From the NCBI GenBank assembly GCA_023665325.1, contig JAMPED010000003.1:1-64000 (forward strand): 64,000 nucleotides of DNA. The letters are read 5' to 3'. The position numbers and the translations under genes were made by a program. The DNA comes from Acetobacter sp. (GTDB lineage Bacteria; Pseudomonadota; Alphaproteobacteria; RF32; CAG-239). Below the pieces are notes generated by a model that was not told where the DNA came from, made no database searches, and saw only the letters and a list, made by a program, of their open reading frames with translations. This document shows positions 16,844 to 25,745 of this stretch, piece by piece. Numbering within the stretch: the stretch's first letter is position 1; each line of letters starts with the position of its first letter.

Positions 16844-18388
16844 TTAGAGCGGAAGTGCTTTAGGTTTATAGTGATTATACCACGCTGTAATAATCAACCT
16901 TGTTACTGTTACAGATGTGAACAGCGAAGTCATAATACCAACTGCCAATGTTACAGCAAAACCACGAACTGGACCACTACCAAAGTAAAACAATACTGCT
17001 GACGCAATTAGAGTTGTCAGGTTAGAGTCAATAATTGTCCCCCAAGCAAAGGAAAATCCAGTTTCAATCGTATCTTTAATAGAGCGACCATTTTTAACTT
17101 CTTCACGCATACGTTCAAAAATTAGCACGTTTGCATCTACCGCCATACCAATTGTTAAGATGATACCCGCAATACCTGGAAGAGTTAAGGTTGCCCCTAA
17201 TAAACTTAATGCACCTAACATCAAGAAAAGGTTTAAGAACACTGTAATTGTTGTAAACAGTCCAAATAGACCATATGCTAAAAGCAAGAAGACAACTACT
17301 CCAACAAAACCTATAATAGAAGCAAAAACACCAGATTTGATAGAATCTGCACCTAATCCAGCCCCTACAGTTCTTTCTTCCATAATGTTTAATGGCGCAG
17401 GCAATGCACCAGAACGCAGCAACAATGCTAATTCTTGAGCGCTTTCTGAAGTATAGTTACCTGTAATAACACCGGAACCGCCAGTAATTGCTGATTGGAT
17501 AGTCGGAGCAGAAATAACTTCATCATCCAAAACAATTGCCAGCTGTTCACCAACATTATTTTTAGTAACTTCGCCAAACTTTTTAGCTCCTAAGTTATTA
17601 AACTTAAAACTAACGGCAACACCACCATCTTGGAACGAAACACCTGCATCGGTTAAAGTTTCCCCACCTACTGCTGGTTTTCTGACAATAACGTATTGTC
17701 CGCCATCAGAACCACGGACAACTCTTGAAGAGCTTTTGAGTTTTCCTCTTTTTGCCTCAATTGCTGTTGTAGAACTATCAACTAAATGGAATGTCATTTT
17801 AGCAGTTTTACCGAGAAGAACTTTTACTTCTTCCGGATTTTGCACACCTGGGAGTTGCACGAGAATACGCCCTGCTCCTTGGCTTTGGATAATTGGTTCA
17901 TTTGTTCCGTATTCATCAATACGCTTACGCACAATCTCTATCGATTGGTCAACAAGCTTTCTGTTAAATTCTTTTAGCGCCATTTCATCATAAGTAACAA
18001 CCAAAACACCATCTTGCTCTGTTACTTGTAGACCATCATCCATTTTTCTTAATGGTGTAATAGCTTTACTACGTGCATTTGCGTTTTCAATTTTTACTTT
18101 TAAACCATCTGCGCTAGAGCTAATCCCTTGATAACGGATTTTAGCATCTTTTAATGCAGAACGAGCTGAATCTTCCAAACTCTGCATTCTATCTTTCATT
18201 GCAGCGGCTAAATCAACTTCCAGTAACAAACTGGAACCACCTTGCAAGTCTAATCCCAAATTTACTGGTTGCCACCAAGAAGGAAGCGTTGTTTTTGCAT
18301 CTTTGACAAAGTTTGGCACGGTAAAAAATATACCGAGTGCACACACTGCCAAAATCATAATTACTCTTTGTATTGATAATTTATACAT
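16844..18388 (-). CDS. secD: Protein translocase subunit SecD
   Basis: The 514-residue SecD has an N-terminal helix, the periplasmic head beginning 'VNLGLDLQGGSSLLLEV', a second periplasmic part and five C-terminal helices with 'GMAVDANVLIFERMREE'. The Asp of that motif takes part in proton transfer. It assists late steps of Sec export at the inner membrane. It lies between yajC and secF. Confidence 0.96.
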   Translation of the reverse strand: MYKLSIQRVIMILAVCALGIFFTVPNFVKDAKTTLPSWWQPVNLGLDLQGGSSLLLEVDLAAAMKDRMQSLEDSARSALKDAKIRYQGISSSADGLKVKIENANARSKAITPLRKMDDGLQVTEQDGVLVVTYDEMALKEFNRKLVDQSIEIVRKRIDEYGTNEPIIQSQGAGRILVQLPGVQNPEEVKVLLGKTAKMTFHLVDSSTTAIEAKRGKLKSSSRVVRGSDGGQYVIVRKPAVGGETLTDAGVSFQDGGVAVSFKFNNLGAKKFGEVTKNNVGEQLAIVLDDEVISAPTIQSAITGGSGVITGNYTSESAQELALLLRSGALPAPLNIMEERTVGAGLGADSIKSGVFASIIGFVGVVVFLLLAYGLFGLFTTITVFLNLFLMLGALSLLGATLTLPGIAGIILTIGMAVDANVLIFERMREEVKNGRSIKDTIETGFSFAWGTIIDSNLTTLIASAVLFYFGSGPVRGFAVTLAVGIMTSLFTSVTVTRLIITAWYNHYKPKALPL

Positions 18389-18421
18389 TTAATTACTCTC
18401 TTTTTGATTATTTTACATCAT

Positions 18422-18742
18422 TTATTTAGTTTCAGAAACCACTTCTCTGACACTTGAACGAGAAACTTTGATTTCTACACCTTTAGCAATTTCAACTGTC
18501 AAAACATCTGTATCAGCCTTTACAACTTTGGCATATATGCCACCGCCAGTGATAATTTCGTCTTTTGGTTTAATTGCGTTTAACATATTTTCGTGCTCTT
18601 TCATCTTCTTTTGTTGAGGACGAATCAGCAAAAAGTAGAAAATAGCAAAAACAAGTACGAGCTGAACAAAGAAACCAGCCATTGGGCTCACTTCCGCTAC
18701 TGGGGCTGTTTCCGTTGCTGCAAGAGCTTCTGTTATAAACAT
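18422..18742 (-). CDS. yajC: Preprotein translocase accessory protein YajC
   Basis: YajC is a small single-pass membrane protein bound to SecDF. A hydrophobic helix at about residues 22-42 is followed by 'RPQQKKMKEHENML' and the small cytoplasmic domain. The ATG at 18742 (MFITEAL...) is preferred over one four codons earlier, because the GGAG site overlaps that earlier codon and sits 8 bases before this one. It is first in yajC-secD-secF. Confidence 0.93.
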   Translation of the reverse strand: MFITEALAATETAPVAEVSPMAGFFVQLVLVFAIFYFLLIRPQQKKMKEHENMLNAIKPKDEIITGGGIYAKVVKADTDVLTVEIAKGVEIKVSRSSVREVVSETK

Positions 18743-18861
18743 TTTTTTCTCCATTAAAATTGATTTATGCTGGGAATATTTTAAGCCTAAAAAAATGATG
18801 ATACAACCTTAAACTCAGAGATTTACCACGAAATTTTACGTTTTATAAGATGTTTTCTATA

Positions 18862-19806
18862 TTATGGGAGATATGAGCGGGGATTCACCGCTTTTTTACC
18901 GGCTCTAACTTCAAAATGTAGTTGTGGTGTATTAACACTACCTGTGCTACCGACTGTTGCAATCTTCTCTCCACGGAGAACCTTTTGTCCTTTTTTAACA
19001 TATAAACGCTCATTATGTGCATAGGCGGTGATGTATCCATCTGCGTGCTTTATCAATACGAGATTACCAAAACCTTTGAGTTCATTACCTGCATAGGCAA
19101 CAATCCCTTTATCTGCTGCTTTAACATTTGTCCCAATAGCCGCTTTAATGTTAATCCCATCATTTTTACGCCCTTTACCAACAATACCAAAGTTTGAAAC
19201 AACTGTTCCGTTTACCGGCCATATAAATTTAGTTTTTCGATATGTTGAAACAGTTTTTCGAGGCGCTGACTTAGTTATTTTTTTGGATGTTGTAGCTGCT
19301 TTCACCGTTGTTTTAGGTGTTTTGATTGGCGTTGCTTTTGATTTTTTTTTCAGAGTTGAATTATCTTTTCTCGCCACTGTTTTTGAGGTAGAGTTGGTTG
19401 TGCTGGCTAATGTTTCCGGTAAAGACAATACTTGCCCAACACTTAAGGCATAAGGAGCATTTAAATCATTTAAGCGGCTAAGTGAGGTTATATCCACGTT
19501 ATATTTTTTAGAAATGCTGTATAATGTATCTCCCTTGGCAACAGTATATGTCTGGCGAACTGGCAATTTTAAATTTTGCCCAATACTCAATGCATAGGGC
19601 GCAGATAGGTTATTTTCCTCAATTAAACTACGTAAGGGAACTTCGTATTTTCGTGAAAGACTGTATAAAGTATCACCTTTTTGTACCACGACGCTATTTG
19701 GCGTATAATTATAACCATAGCTATTAAACAAAGGAATCCCCTGACTTCTGGCATAACAACCAGCAAGCAGTGGCAAAATAAGCAATATAACCAGAACCTT
19801 TTTCAT
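18862..19806 (-). CDS. NlpD-like lipoprotein with two LysM and a degenerate M23 domain
   Basis: The signal 'LILPLLAGCYA' has a lipobox Cys at residue 17. Two LysM repeats follow ('VVQKGDTLYSLSRKY', 'TVAKGDTLYSISKKY'), then a Lys/Thr/Ser-rich linker of about 60 residues, then an M23 (LytM) domain. In active M23 peptidases the first motif is HxxxD and the last HxH. Here they read 'NDGINIKAA' and 'QLHFEVRAG', so one or more zinc ligands are missing, as in NlpD/EnvC. It probably activates amidases at the septum rather than cutting peptidoglycan itself. Confidence 0.85.
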   Translation of the reverse strand: MKKVLVILLILPLLAGCYARSQGIPLFNSYGYNYTPNSVVVQKGDTLYSLSRKYEVPLRSLIEENNLSAPYALSIGQNLKLPVRQTYTVAKGDTLYSISKKYNVDITSLSRLNDLNAPYALSVGQVLSLPETLASTTNSTSKTVARKDNSTLKKKSKATPIKTPKTTVKAATTSKKITKSAPRKTVSTYRKTKFIWPVNGTVVSNFGIVGKGRKNDGINIKAAIGTNVKAADKGIVAYAGNELKGFGNLVLIKHADGYITAYAHNERLYVKKGQKVLRGEKIATVGSTGSVNTPQLHFEVRAGKKAVNPRSYLP

Positions 19807-19869
19807 AGTTTCTTCCTTTGTTATTGTGGTATTGATTTAACACGAAAAAGCTAAATATTCGTTAAACCG

Positions 19870-19898
19870 CTGTTGATTATCAGCTTGATTTTTATAAT
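19870..19898 (+). promoter_or_regulatory. Possible sufB promoter
   Basis: TATAAT at 19893-19898 with CTGTTG at 19870-19875, 17 bases apart, lies about 45 bases upstream of the sufB start. The -35 match is weak. Confidence 0.35.
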
Positions 19899-19944
19899 GC
19901 TTTATTTTATAAGACTCCTGAGATGAAATATAAGGATAATTAAA

Positions 19945-21390
19945 ATGAGCAACATACCTGAAATTGCAGATGAAAGCGGTGATAAATATAAATTTGGTTT
20001 TGTAACCGATATTGCATCAGAAGTTGCCCCCAAAGGACTTAATGAAGATATTATCCGGTTAATTTCTGCAAAAAAAGAAGAACCTGAGTGGTTACTCGAA
20101 TCGCGATTAAAAGCTTATCATAAATGGCTAACAATGGTTGAGCCAACTTGGGCTAAGGTGACATACGATAAAATTGATTACCAAGATTTGTATTACTATT
20201 CAGCTCCAAAGCAAAAGGTTGCTCCAAAGAGTTTGGATGAGGTTGATCCTAAACTTATAGAAACATATAACAAGCTTGGTATCCCTCTTAAAGAGCAAGA
20301 GGCTCTTGCTGGTGTGGTAGCTGTAGATGCTGTATTCGATAGTGTGTCTGTGGCAACAACATATAAAGCACAACTCAAAAAACAAGGTATCATTTTTTGC
20401 TCTATCTCTGAGGCGGTTAAAGAATATCCAGATTTAGTCAAAAAATATCTAGGTTCGGTTGTTCCATATACAGACAATTTTTTTGCAGCGCTTAACTCTG
20501 CTGTATTTACTGATGGATCATTTGTGTATATTCCTAAAGGAGTCCGCTGCCCTATGGAACTTTCTACATATTTTCGCATCAATGCAAAAAATACTGGACA
20601 ATTTGAACGCACCCTTATTATTGCTGATGAGGGGAGTTATGTTTCTTATCTAGAGGGCTGCACAGCGCCGCAACGTGATGAAAATCAGTTACACGCGGCG
20701 ATTGTAGAAATTATTGTTCATAAAGATGCTGAGGTTAAATATTCCACCGTGCAAAACTGGTACCCTGGAGATAAAGACGGCAAGGGTGGTGTTTATAATT
20801 TTGTAACCAAACGAGCGCTTTGTGAAGGTGAGAATTCTAAAGTTTCGTGGACACAAGTTGAAACAGGCTCCGCCGTTACTTGGAAATATCCATCTTGTGT
20901 TTTAAAAGGAGATAACTCGTCCGGCGAGTTTTATTCTGTTGCAATTACAAACAATCGCCAACAAGCTGACACAGGAACGAAAATGATTCACTTGGGCAAG
21001 AACACCCGTTCTAAAATTATCTCTAAAGGAATCGCTGCTGGTTTTTCTGACCAGACTTATCGCGGTTTGGTAAAAGTTAGCAAGAATGCGGACAATGCTC
21101 GTAATTATTCGCAATGCGATAGTCTGATTATCGGGCAGACTTGCGGTTCGCACACTGTGCCATATATTGAGAACAGCAACAAATCTTCCATTTTGGAACA
21201 CGAAGCCACTACTTCTAAGATTAGTGAAGAACAGTTATTTTATTGCAAACAGCGTGGGCTTTCCGAAGAAGATGCGGTTAGCCTGATTGTCAACGGTTTT
21301 TGTAAGGAAGTTATGCAGAAACTTCCGATGGAATTTGCTATTGAGGCGGCAAAACTGATTGATATCTCTCTTGAAGGAAGCGTGGGGTAA
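19945..21390 (+). CDS. sufB: Fe-S cluster assembly scaffold SufB
   Basis: SufB is the scaffold of the SufBCD complex on which Fe-S clusters are built. The 481-residue protein is full length and shows '[16 protein letters not shown]', '[18 protein letters not shown]' and the C-terminal cluster-binding region '[21 protein letters not shown]'. An AAGGAT site precedes the ATG. It is unusual that no sufC or sufD follows: a pilin-like gene runs towards it 3 bases away. The partner genes sufS, sufT and sufE are 14 kb further on. Confidence 0.96.
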   Translation: MSNIPEIADESGDKYKFGFVTDIASEVAPKGLNEDIIRLISAKKEEPEWLLESRLKAYHKWLTMVEPTWAKVTYDKIDYQDLYYYSAPKQKVAPKSLDEVDPKLIETYNKLGIPLKEQEALAGVVAVDAVFDSVSVATTYKAQLKKQGIIFCSISEAVKEYPDLVKKYLGSVVPYTDNFFAALNSAVFTDGSFVYIPKGVRCPMELSTYFRINAKNTGQFERTLIIADEGSYVSYLEGCTAPQRDENQLHAAIVEIIVHKDAEVKYSTVQNWYPGDKDGKGGVYNFVTKRALCEGENSKVSWTQVETGSAVTWKYPSCVLKGDNSSGEFYSVAITNNRQQADTGTKMIHLGKNTRSKIISKGIAAGFSDQTYRGLVKVSKNADNARNYSQCDSLIIGQTCGSHTVPYIENSNKSSILEHEATTSKISEEQLFYCKQRGLSEEDAVSLIVNGFCKEVMQKLPMEFAIEAAKLIDISLEGSVG

Positions 21391-21393
21391 ATT

Positions 21394-21999
21394 TTACTTA
21401 AACGCCACAGTTAAAATACAAAGTTCTTTAGTACAAACTTTACACCTAGCTATTATATCAGATATTGTTGCATCTGAAATGCATTTCATATTTTTGTGAT
21501 TACAATAGTTTTCACCATAATCTCTTGATTCGATTACACTATTTCTTGATATAAATATTCTTTGCAACATACCTGCGTTGGGTTTTATTATTTTTATCCA
21601 GACTTCTTTACAAAACAGTGCATTATTCATATTTTTAGCCGTTGGGTATAAATAATAATCTAACTGTATTTCTTCTGTATTTGCAGCATATACTGATACA
21701 CGATTTCCCGATGAATCATAGAGCGGCAAGCCTTGTTTATATTTCCATTTATCAGGAATAAGATCTAATGCCTTTAAATATGTTAAAATTGATGTATAAG
21801 GGCCACTATTTGCTTTACAGAGTTTAGATTGATTCAACTGTATATTTTGGAGAAAAAGAGTAAATTCATCTGTTAATTTATTTACATTATACTTTGTCAT
21901 TGCTTTGGAGTAACCCGCAATACCACCAACAGATAAAATCCCAACAATCGCCAACACACCCAGCATTTCAACCATTGACCGACCGCTTTGATTTCTCAT
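21394..21999 (-). CDS. Type IV pilin-like protein, Cys-rich C-terminus
   Basis: With the ATG at 21999 (GGGAG upstream) the protein has 201 residues. A short leader 'MRNQSG' is followed by 'RSMVEMLGVLAIVGILSVGG', a class III signal: cleavage after Gly would leave Glu at position +5, as in type IV pilins, but Arg at +1 instead of Phe/Met. A variable ~150-residue head ends with a Cys cluster ('ARCKVCTKELC'). The second copy at 40.7 kb shares the N-terminus and the Cys pattern. It could be a pilus subunit or minor pseudopilin. A structured leader with a terminator precedes it. Confidence 0.75.
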   Translation of the reverse strand: MRNQSGRSMVEMLGVLAIVGILSVGGIAGYSKAMTKYNVNKLTDEFTLFLQNIQLNQSKLCKANSGPYTSILTYLKALDLIPDKWKYKQGLPLYDSSGNRVSVYAANTEEIQLDYYLYPTAKNMNNALFCKEVWIKIIKPNAGMLQRIFISRNSVIESRDYGENYCNHKNMKCISDATISDIIARCKVCTKELCILTVAFK

Positions 22000-22020
22000 T
22001 CTACATCTCCCATAACACAT

Positions 22021-22046
22021 AAAAAAACCGCCTGATGAGAGGCAGT
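22021..22046 (-). terminator. Leader terminator before the pilin-like gene
   Basis: On the minus strand ACTGCCT (22046-22040), loop CTCATC, then AGGCGGT (22033-22027) and a run of T. It lies just upstream of the GGGAG ribosome binding site. Confidence 0.75.
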
Positions 22047-22285
22047 CGGAGAGTTAGAAAATCATATTGTCTGCAATGATCGTTCTGCCTTTAAAGCATA
22101 AGAGCTTCTGAACATACGCTAGAACCTCCCCGACCACAATGTAGTCGGGGATATATCTATTGCTACCTTGTTTCACAGATAGCAATATGACGATGCCATA
22201 TCCAGCACCGCAGACAATAAAGAGTTTTCTAAGACTCCGAGCCATCTCTGGCTCTCGCATAATTGATATATTCAAATATGTTATG
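22022..22285 (-). promoter_or_regulatory. Structured 5' leader L3 of the pilin-like gene
   Basis: On the minus strand, several hairpins follow one another: GAGCC/GGCTC; the 16-nt GAGTCTTAGAAAACTC; CGGTGC/GCATCG with an 8-nt loop; ATTGCTA/TAGCAAT; CCCCGAC/GTCGGGG; then the terminator. The 3' side of the last hairpin, GTCGGGGAG (22134-22126), can instead pair with CTCTCCGAC (22053-22045), which touches the terminator. This repeats the logic of leaders L1 and L2, and the 16-nt second hairpin has the same length and position, but primary sequence is not conserved. An open frame of 68 codons crosses it but has atypical codon use. The remaining span to 22475 holds only a promoter and one terminator. 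Confidence 0.55.
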
Positions 22286-22288
22286 ATT

Positions 22289-22316
22289 AGGATATTAGAT
22301 TTTTGCAATTAGTCAA
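22289..22316 (-). promoter_or_regulatory. Promoter of leader L3
   Basis: On the minus strand TTGACT (22316-22311) and TATCCT (22294-22289) are 16 bases apart. Transcription would begin just before the first leader hairpin. Confidence 0.5.
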
Positions 22317-22430
22317 GTATAAAGATGTGTACTGTAGTAGCAAATTAAACGCCTGTAAAACATTAGCAGATCTGCTATTAAAACAATAAGGCTGATTGAT
22401 ATTTTGCTTAAGAAACGTTTGTGATAAATG

Positions 22431-22462
22431 AAAAAGGCTCTTTTATTAAAAGAGCCTTTTTC
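22431..22462. terminator. Terminator after the 191-residue protein gene
   Basis: AAAAAGGCTCTTTT pairs with AAAAGAGCCTTTTT around a 3-4 base loop. It is nearly symmetric and lies 3' of the minus-strand gene that ends at 22476. Confidence 0.8.
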
Positions 22463-22475
22463 ATATTTATTTCGA

Positions 22476-23051
22476 CTAAATATTTTTAACACTTACAGCA
22501 TACCAATCCGGATATTTTGCTGTAGGCACTAGAACTCGAATTGATGAGTGAGGACAAACATTTACATAAAAATGCTCTTTATCATTTTGTAAAACTTCTA
22601 GATTTTCTACATTGCAAGACATAAAATAACAATTAGGCTTATAAGTTGTAATAATATCTTCCAACTCTTTTAATTTAGGACATCTGAGAAGATAATCACC
22701 AGCCCTCCCTTCTTCTACAATTTTTTCATAAGCAGATAAATTTATATGATAGATTTTGTGCTTTCTTACTTTAATTCCTAAATGCTCTAAAGCGTCTTTC
22801 TTTTCATCTAATACTTTTTTAGGAGCATCTAAAAGCTCATTCCAAGAAGAAAAACCCACCAATTTTGCAATAATGTGTTGTGCTTTCATTAAAGTAAAAT
22901 CGTTTGTATCAATATTAAAGTCAGAAATAATTTGGTTAATATCATAAAATTGAGGGGAAAAGCTATAAGCCTCATCTCCGTTCATAAAATCTAGCTTAAA
23001 ATCACGATATAAATTTTTAGCTTGTAATTTAAAATAAGAAATATTTTCCAT
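22476..23051 (-). CDS. Unknown protein with a 'GFSSWNELL' helical motif
   Basis: This is a 191-residue soluble protein. Near residue 60 it has 'AQHIIAKLVGFSSWNELLDA', a segment I have seen in small bacterial proteins, some annotated as glyoxalase-superfamily-related; the match is by memory only. The second half has several Cys and no signal peptide. AGAGGA precedes the ATG. It is a single gene with its own promoter and terminator. Function is unknown. Confidence 0.65.
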   Translation of the reverse strand: MENISYFKLQAKNLYRDFKLDFMNGDEAYSFSPQFYDINQIISDFNIDTNDFTLMKAQHIIAKLVGFSSWNELLDAPKKVLDEKKDALEHLGIKVRKHKIYHINLSAYEKIVEEGRAGDYLLRCPKLKELEDIITTYKPNCYFMSCNVENLEVLQNDKEHFYVNVCPHSSIRVLVPTAKYPDWYAVSVKNI

Positions 23052-23089
23052 AATATAATCCTCTTGATAAAGAAGCCTCTTATCTTAAT

Positions 23090-23195
23090 TTTTGCGTTCG
23101 TAACCTTTTGTCAGATAAAAAACTTCTAAAGGTTATATTATAAAATGTTAGCTGATGAAATCTTTACACGAACGAGCCAGCGTACTAACAAGCTT
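23090..23195 (-). promoter_or_regulatory. Leader with nested pairings before the 191-residue protein
   Basis: On the minus strand CGTTCGT is matched by a distant ACGAACG about 80 bases later, enclosing AACCTTT / AAAGGTT. TGTTAG also matches CTAACA. The nested layout suggests a folded leader, without a terminator, so any control would be on translation or stability. The short stems could arise by chance. Confidence 0.35.
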
Positions 23196-23201
23196 ATGCT
23201 T

Positions 23202-23229
23202 AGAATACACAAAAAAAATTTTTTGTCAA
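23202..23229 (-). promoter_or_regulatory. Promoter of the 191-residue protein gene
   Basis: On the minus strand a perfect TTGACA (23229-23224) lies 16 bases from TATTCT (23207-23202). Confidence 0.6.
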
Positions 23230-23280
23230 GTTCTTTACTATAAAATGATTTTTAAAGCCACTCAAAAGAGTGGCTTTGTT

Positions 23281-25734
23281 TTATTTCCCGTTGTTTATGA
23301 TTTTTATAGCATCATCTAACGTTATTTCCCCGCCTTTTAGGGCTGATGGAATGCGGTAGTTATTTTTACCACATTTGATGTATTCACCATAGCGACCTGT
23401 TGCGAGTTGAATATCTTCCTTAGACTTTGGATGTTTACCCAACACTTTTGCCTCTGCTTTGGGAGCTACATTTTTAAGCAACTCTTCTGCCCGTTCTAAT
23501 GTGATATTAAAAATATTATCATTACCTGTTAATGAACGAGATTTTGCTCCTTGTTTGATGTATGGCCCAAATTTACCCAGATTAACACTGATATCATTTC
23601 CCAAATCTTTTGGTAAGCTAATAAGTGTTTCTGCCTGTTCAAAAGTTAACTCTTCAGGATTGATAAATTTTGGTAAAGCCGCCCGTTTAGGTTTTTCTGT
23701 TGTTGCAGTTGCGTCTTCACCTAATTGGACATAGAATCCATAGGGTCCTTTTTTAAGGTAAACATTTAAGCCATTATATGTTCCTAAATTTTTATCTTCT
23801 GGACTTGGCTTTCTTTCTCCACCCTGCTCTTCTTCCTCTTTAATATCAGTTAGTGGCATTGTATATTTACATTCCGGATAATTTGAGCAGCCTAAAAAAG
23901 CGCCAAATTTACCAAGTTTAATACTTAGATGCCCTTTGCCACATTCAGGACACAAGCGAGGATCTGAGCCATCTTCTTTTTCTGGAAACAGATGATATGC
24001 CAGAACTTCATCAATTTTATCAATTACTTCACTTACCTGCAATGGCTGTACACTTTGGATATTACTGTAAAACTTTGTCCAGAATCCGGTTAAGAGTTTT
24101 TTCCATTCCATAGAACCGGCGGAAATATCATCCAGAAATTCCTCCATTTGCGCAGTAAAATCATATTCTACATATTTCTTAAAGAAATTCTCTAAAAAGA
24201 TTGTTACAATACGACCACGATCTTCAGGAATAAAGCGCAGTTTTTCAACTTTAACATATTTACGTTCCTGCAATACAGCAATGATAGAAGCATAGGTTGA
24301 CGGACGTCCAATACCAAGTTCCTCTAGTTTTTTAACAAGACTTGCTTCGGTAAAGCGTGGCGGCGGGGTTGTGAAATGTTGTTCTGGTTTGATTGCCTTT
24401 TTAGAAACAGCCTCCCCTTCCTCAACATTTGGCAGTAGGCGATTTTCATCATCTCCATTATCATCATCTTTGCCTTCTTGATAAAGTTTTAAGAAGCCAT
24501 CGAATGCGATAACTTGACCATTTGCACGTAGCAAAATTTGTTTATCCGCCGAAAGCGAATCGATGGTTACTTTATCCAAAACAGCTGGTTCCATTTGGCA
24601 GGCTATGGTTCTTTTCCAGATTAACTCATAGAGCTTATGTTCATCTGCATCAATTTTGCCTTCCATCTTTTTTGGTGTGTTCATCACATCTGCTGGACGA
24701 ATCGCCTCGTGCGCTTCTTGGGCATTTTTAGATTTTGTTTTATATTCTTTGGCTGACTTCGGCAGATAGTTTTCTCCAAAATATTTGAGAATCGCCTCAC
24801 GGCAAGCTGCTATAGCCTCTGCGGAAAGATTTACCGCATCAGTTCTCATATAGGTAATATATCCGGCCTCGTATAAATGTTGTGCGACTTGCATTGTTTT
24901 TTTAGCAGAGAATCGGAGTTTACGAGCAGCTTCTTGTTGTAAGGTAGAAGTCGTAAACGGAGGTGCTGGATAGCGATTTGCCTTCTTACGCTCTATCTTT
25001 GAAATTGCAAATTCTTGAGCTTCGATTTTCGCTTTCGCTTCATCTGCCTTTTCCTTAGTGTTTATATCGAATTTATCAAGTTTTTTACCATCCAAATTGA
25101 TAAGATGCGAAGGAATAATCGAATCGTTTTTTGCCCCTAAATCAACATCTACTGTCCAATATTCTTCCGGTTTAAACTTTTCGATTTCCATCTCACGTTC
25201 GCAGATTAAACGCAGAGCAACGGATTGCACACGGCCAGCAGATTTTGAACCTGGGAGTTTACGCCATAATACTGGAGACAAGGTAAACCCAACTAAGTAA
25301 TCTAATGCACGACGTGCCATATAGGCGGAAACAAGATTGTCATCAATTTGACGTGGATTTTGAATAGCATCTGTTACAGCGTGTTTCGTAATTTCGTGAA
25401 ATACAACGCGCTCAATCTGTTTACCTTTTAATTTCTTTTTTGAAGATAGTTCTTCCAAAATATGCCAAGCAATGGCTTCACCTTCTCTATCCGGGTCGGA
25501 TGCGAGGACTAACGTATCACAATCTTTAAGCGCTGTTACGATGTCATTTAAACGCTTTTTACCGCCAGAGCTTAATTCCCAGACCATTTTAAAATCTTCA
25601 TCAGGATTAACCGAACCATCCTTACTTGGTAAATCACGGATATGTCCATAACTTGCTAAAACTTTATAATCTTTACCAAGGTATTTGTTAATGGTCTTTG
25701 CTTTTGCCGGAGACTCTACTACAACTAATTTCAT
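23281..25734 (-). CDS. topA: DNA topoisomerase I
   Basis: TopA relaxes negative supercoils. The 817-residue protein begins with a Toprim domain ('LVVVESPAKAKTINKYLG', 'ASDPDREGEAIAWHI') and carries the active-site Tyr in 'YITYMRTDAVNLS'. It has one four-Cys zinc finger ('CPECGKGHLSIK...CSNYPEC'), then C-terminal repeats with 'GKFGPYIKQG' and 'GRYGEYIKCG'. It follows dprA by 11 bases in plsY-dprA-topA, an order common in alphaproteobacteria. Confidence 0.97.
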   Translation of the reverse strand: MKLVVVESPAKAKTINKYLGKDYKVLASYGHIRDLPSKDGSVNPDEDFKMVWELSSGGKKRLNDIVTALKDCDTLVLASDPDREGEAIAWHILEELSSKKKLKGKQIERVVFHEITKHAVTDAIQNPRQIDDNLVSAYMARRALDYLVGFTLSPVLWRKLPGSKSAGRVQSVALRLICEREMEIEKFKPEEYWTVDVDLGAKNDSIIPSHLINLDGKKLDKFDINTKEKADEAKAKIEAQEFAISKIERKKANRYPAPPFTTSTLQQEAARKLRFSAKKTMQVAQHLYEAGYITYMRTDAVNLSAEAIAACREAILKYFGENYLPKSAKEYKTKSKNAQEAHEAIRPADVMNTPKKMEGKIDADEHKLYELIWKRTIACQMEPAVLDKVTIDSLSADKQILLRANGQVIAFDGFLKLYQEGKDDDNGDDENRLLPNVEEGEAVSKKAIKPEQHFTTPPPRFTEASLVKKLEELGIGRPSTYASIIAVLQERKYVKVEKLRFIPEDRGRIVTIFLENFFKKYVEYDFTAQMEEFLDDISAGSMEWKKLLTGFWTKFYSNIQSVQPLQVSEVIDKIDEVLAYHLFPEKEDGSDPRLCPECGKGHLSIKLGKFGAFLGCSNYPECKYTMPLTDIKEEEEQGGERKPSPEDKNLGTYNGLNVYLKKGPYGFYVQLGEDATATTEKPKRAALPKFINPEELTFEQAETLISLPKDLGNDISVNLGKFGPYIKQGAKSRSLTGNDNIFNITLERAEELLKNVAPKAEAKVLGKHPKSKEDIQLATGRYGEYIKCGKNNYRIPSALKGGEITLDDAIKIINNGK

Positions 25735-25745
25735 TTTAACACCTC

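Noticed and set aside
22054..22308. An 84-codon minus-strand frame through leader L3, including a hydrophobic stretch.
   Set aside because: Codon use is unlike the AT-rich neighbours, and the sequence is explained by successive hairpins; no ribosome binding site suits its ATGs. A leader peptide cannot be fully excluded.
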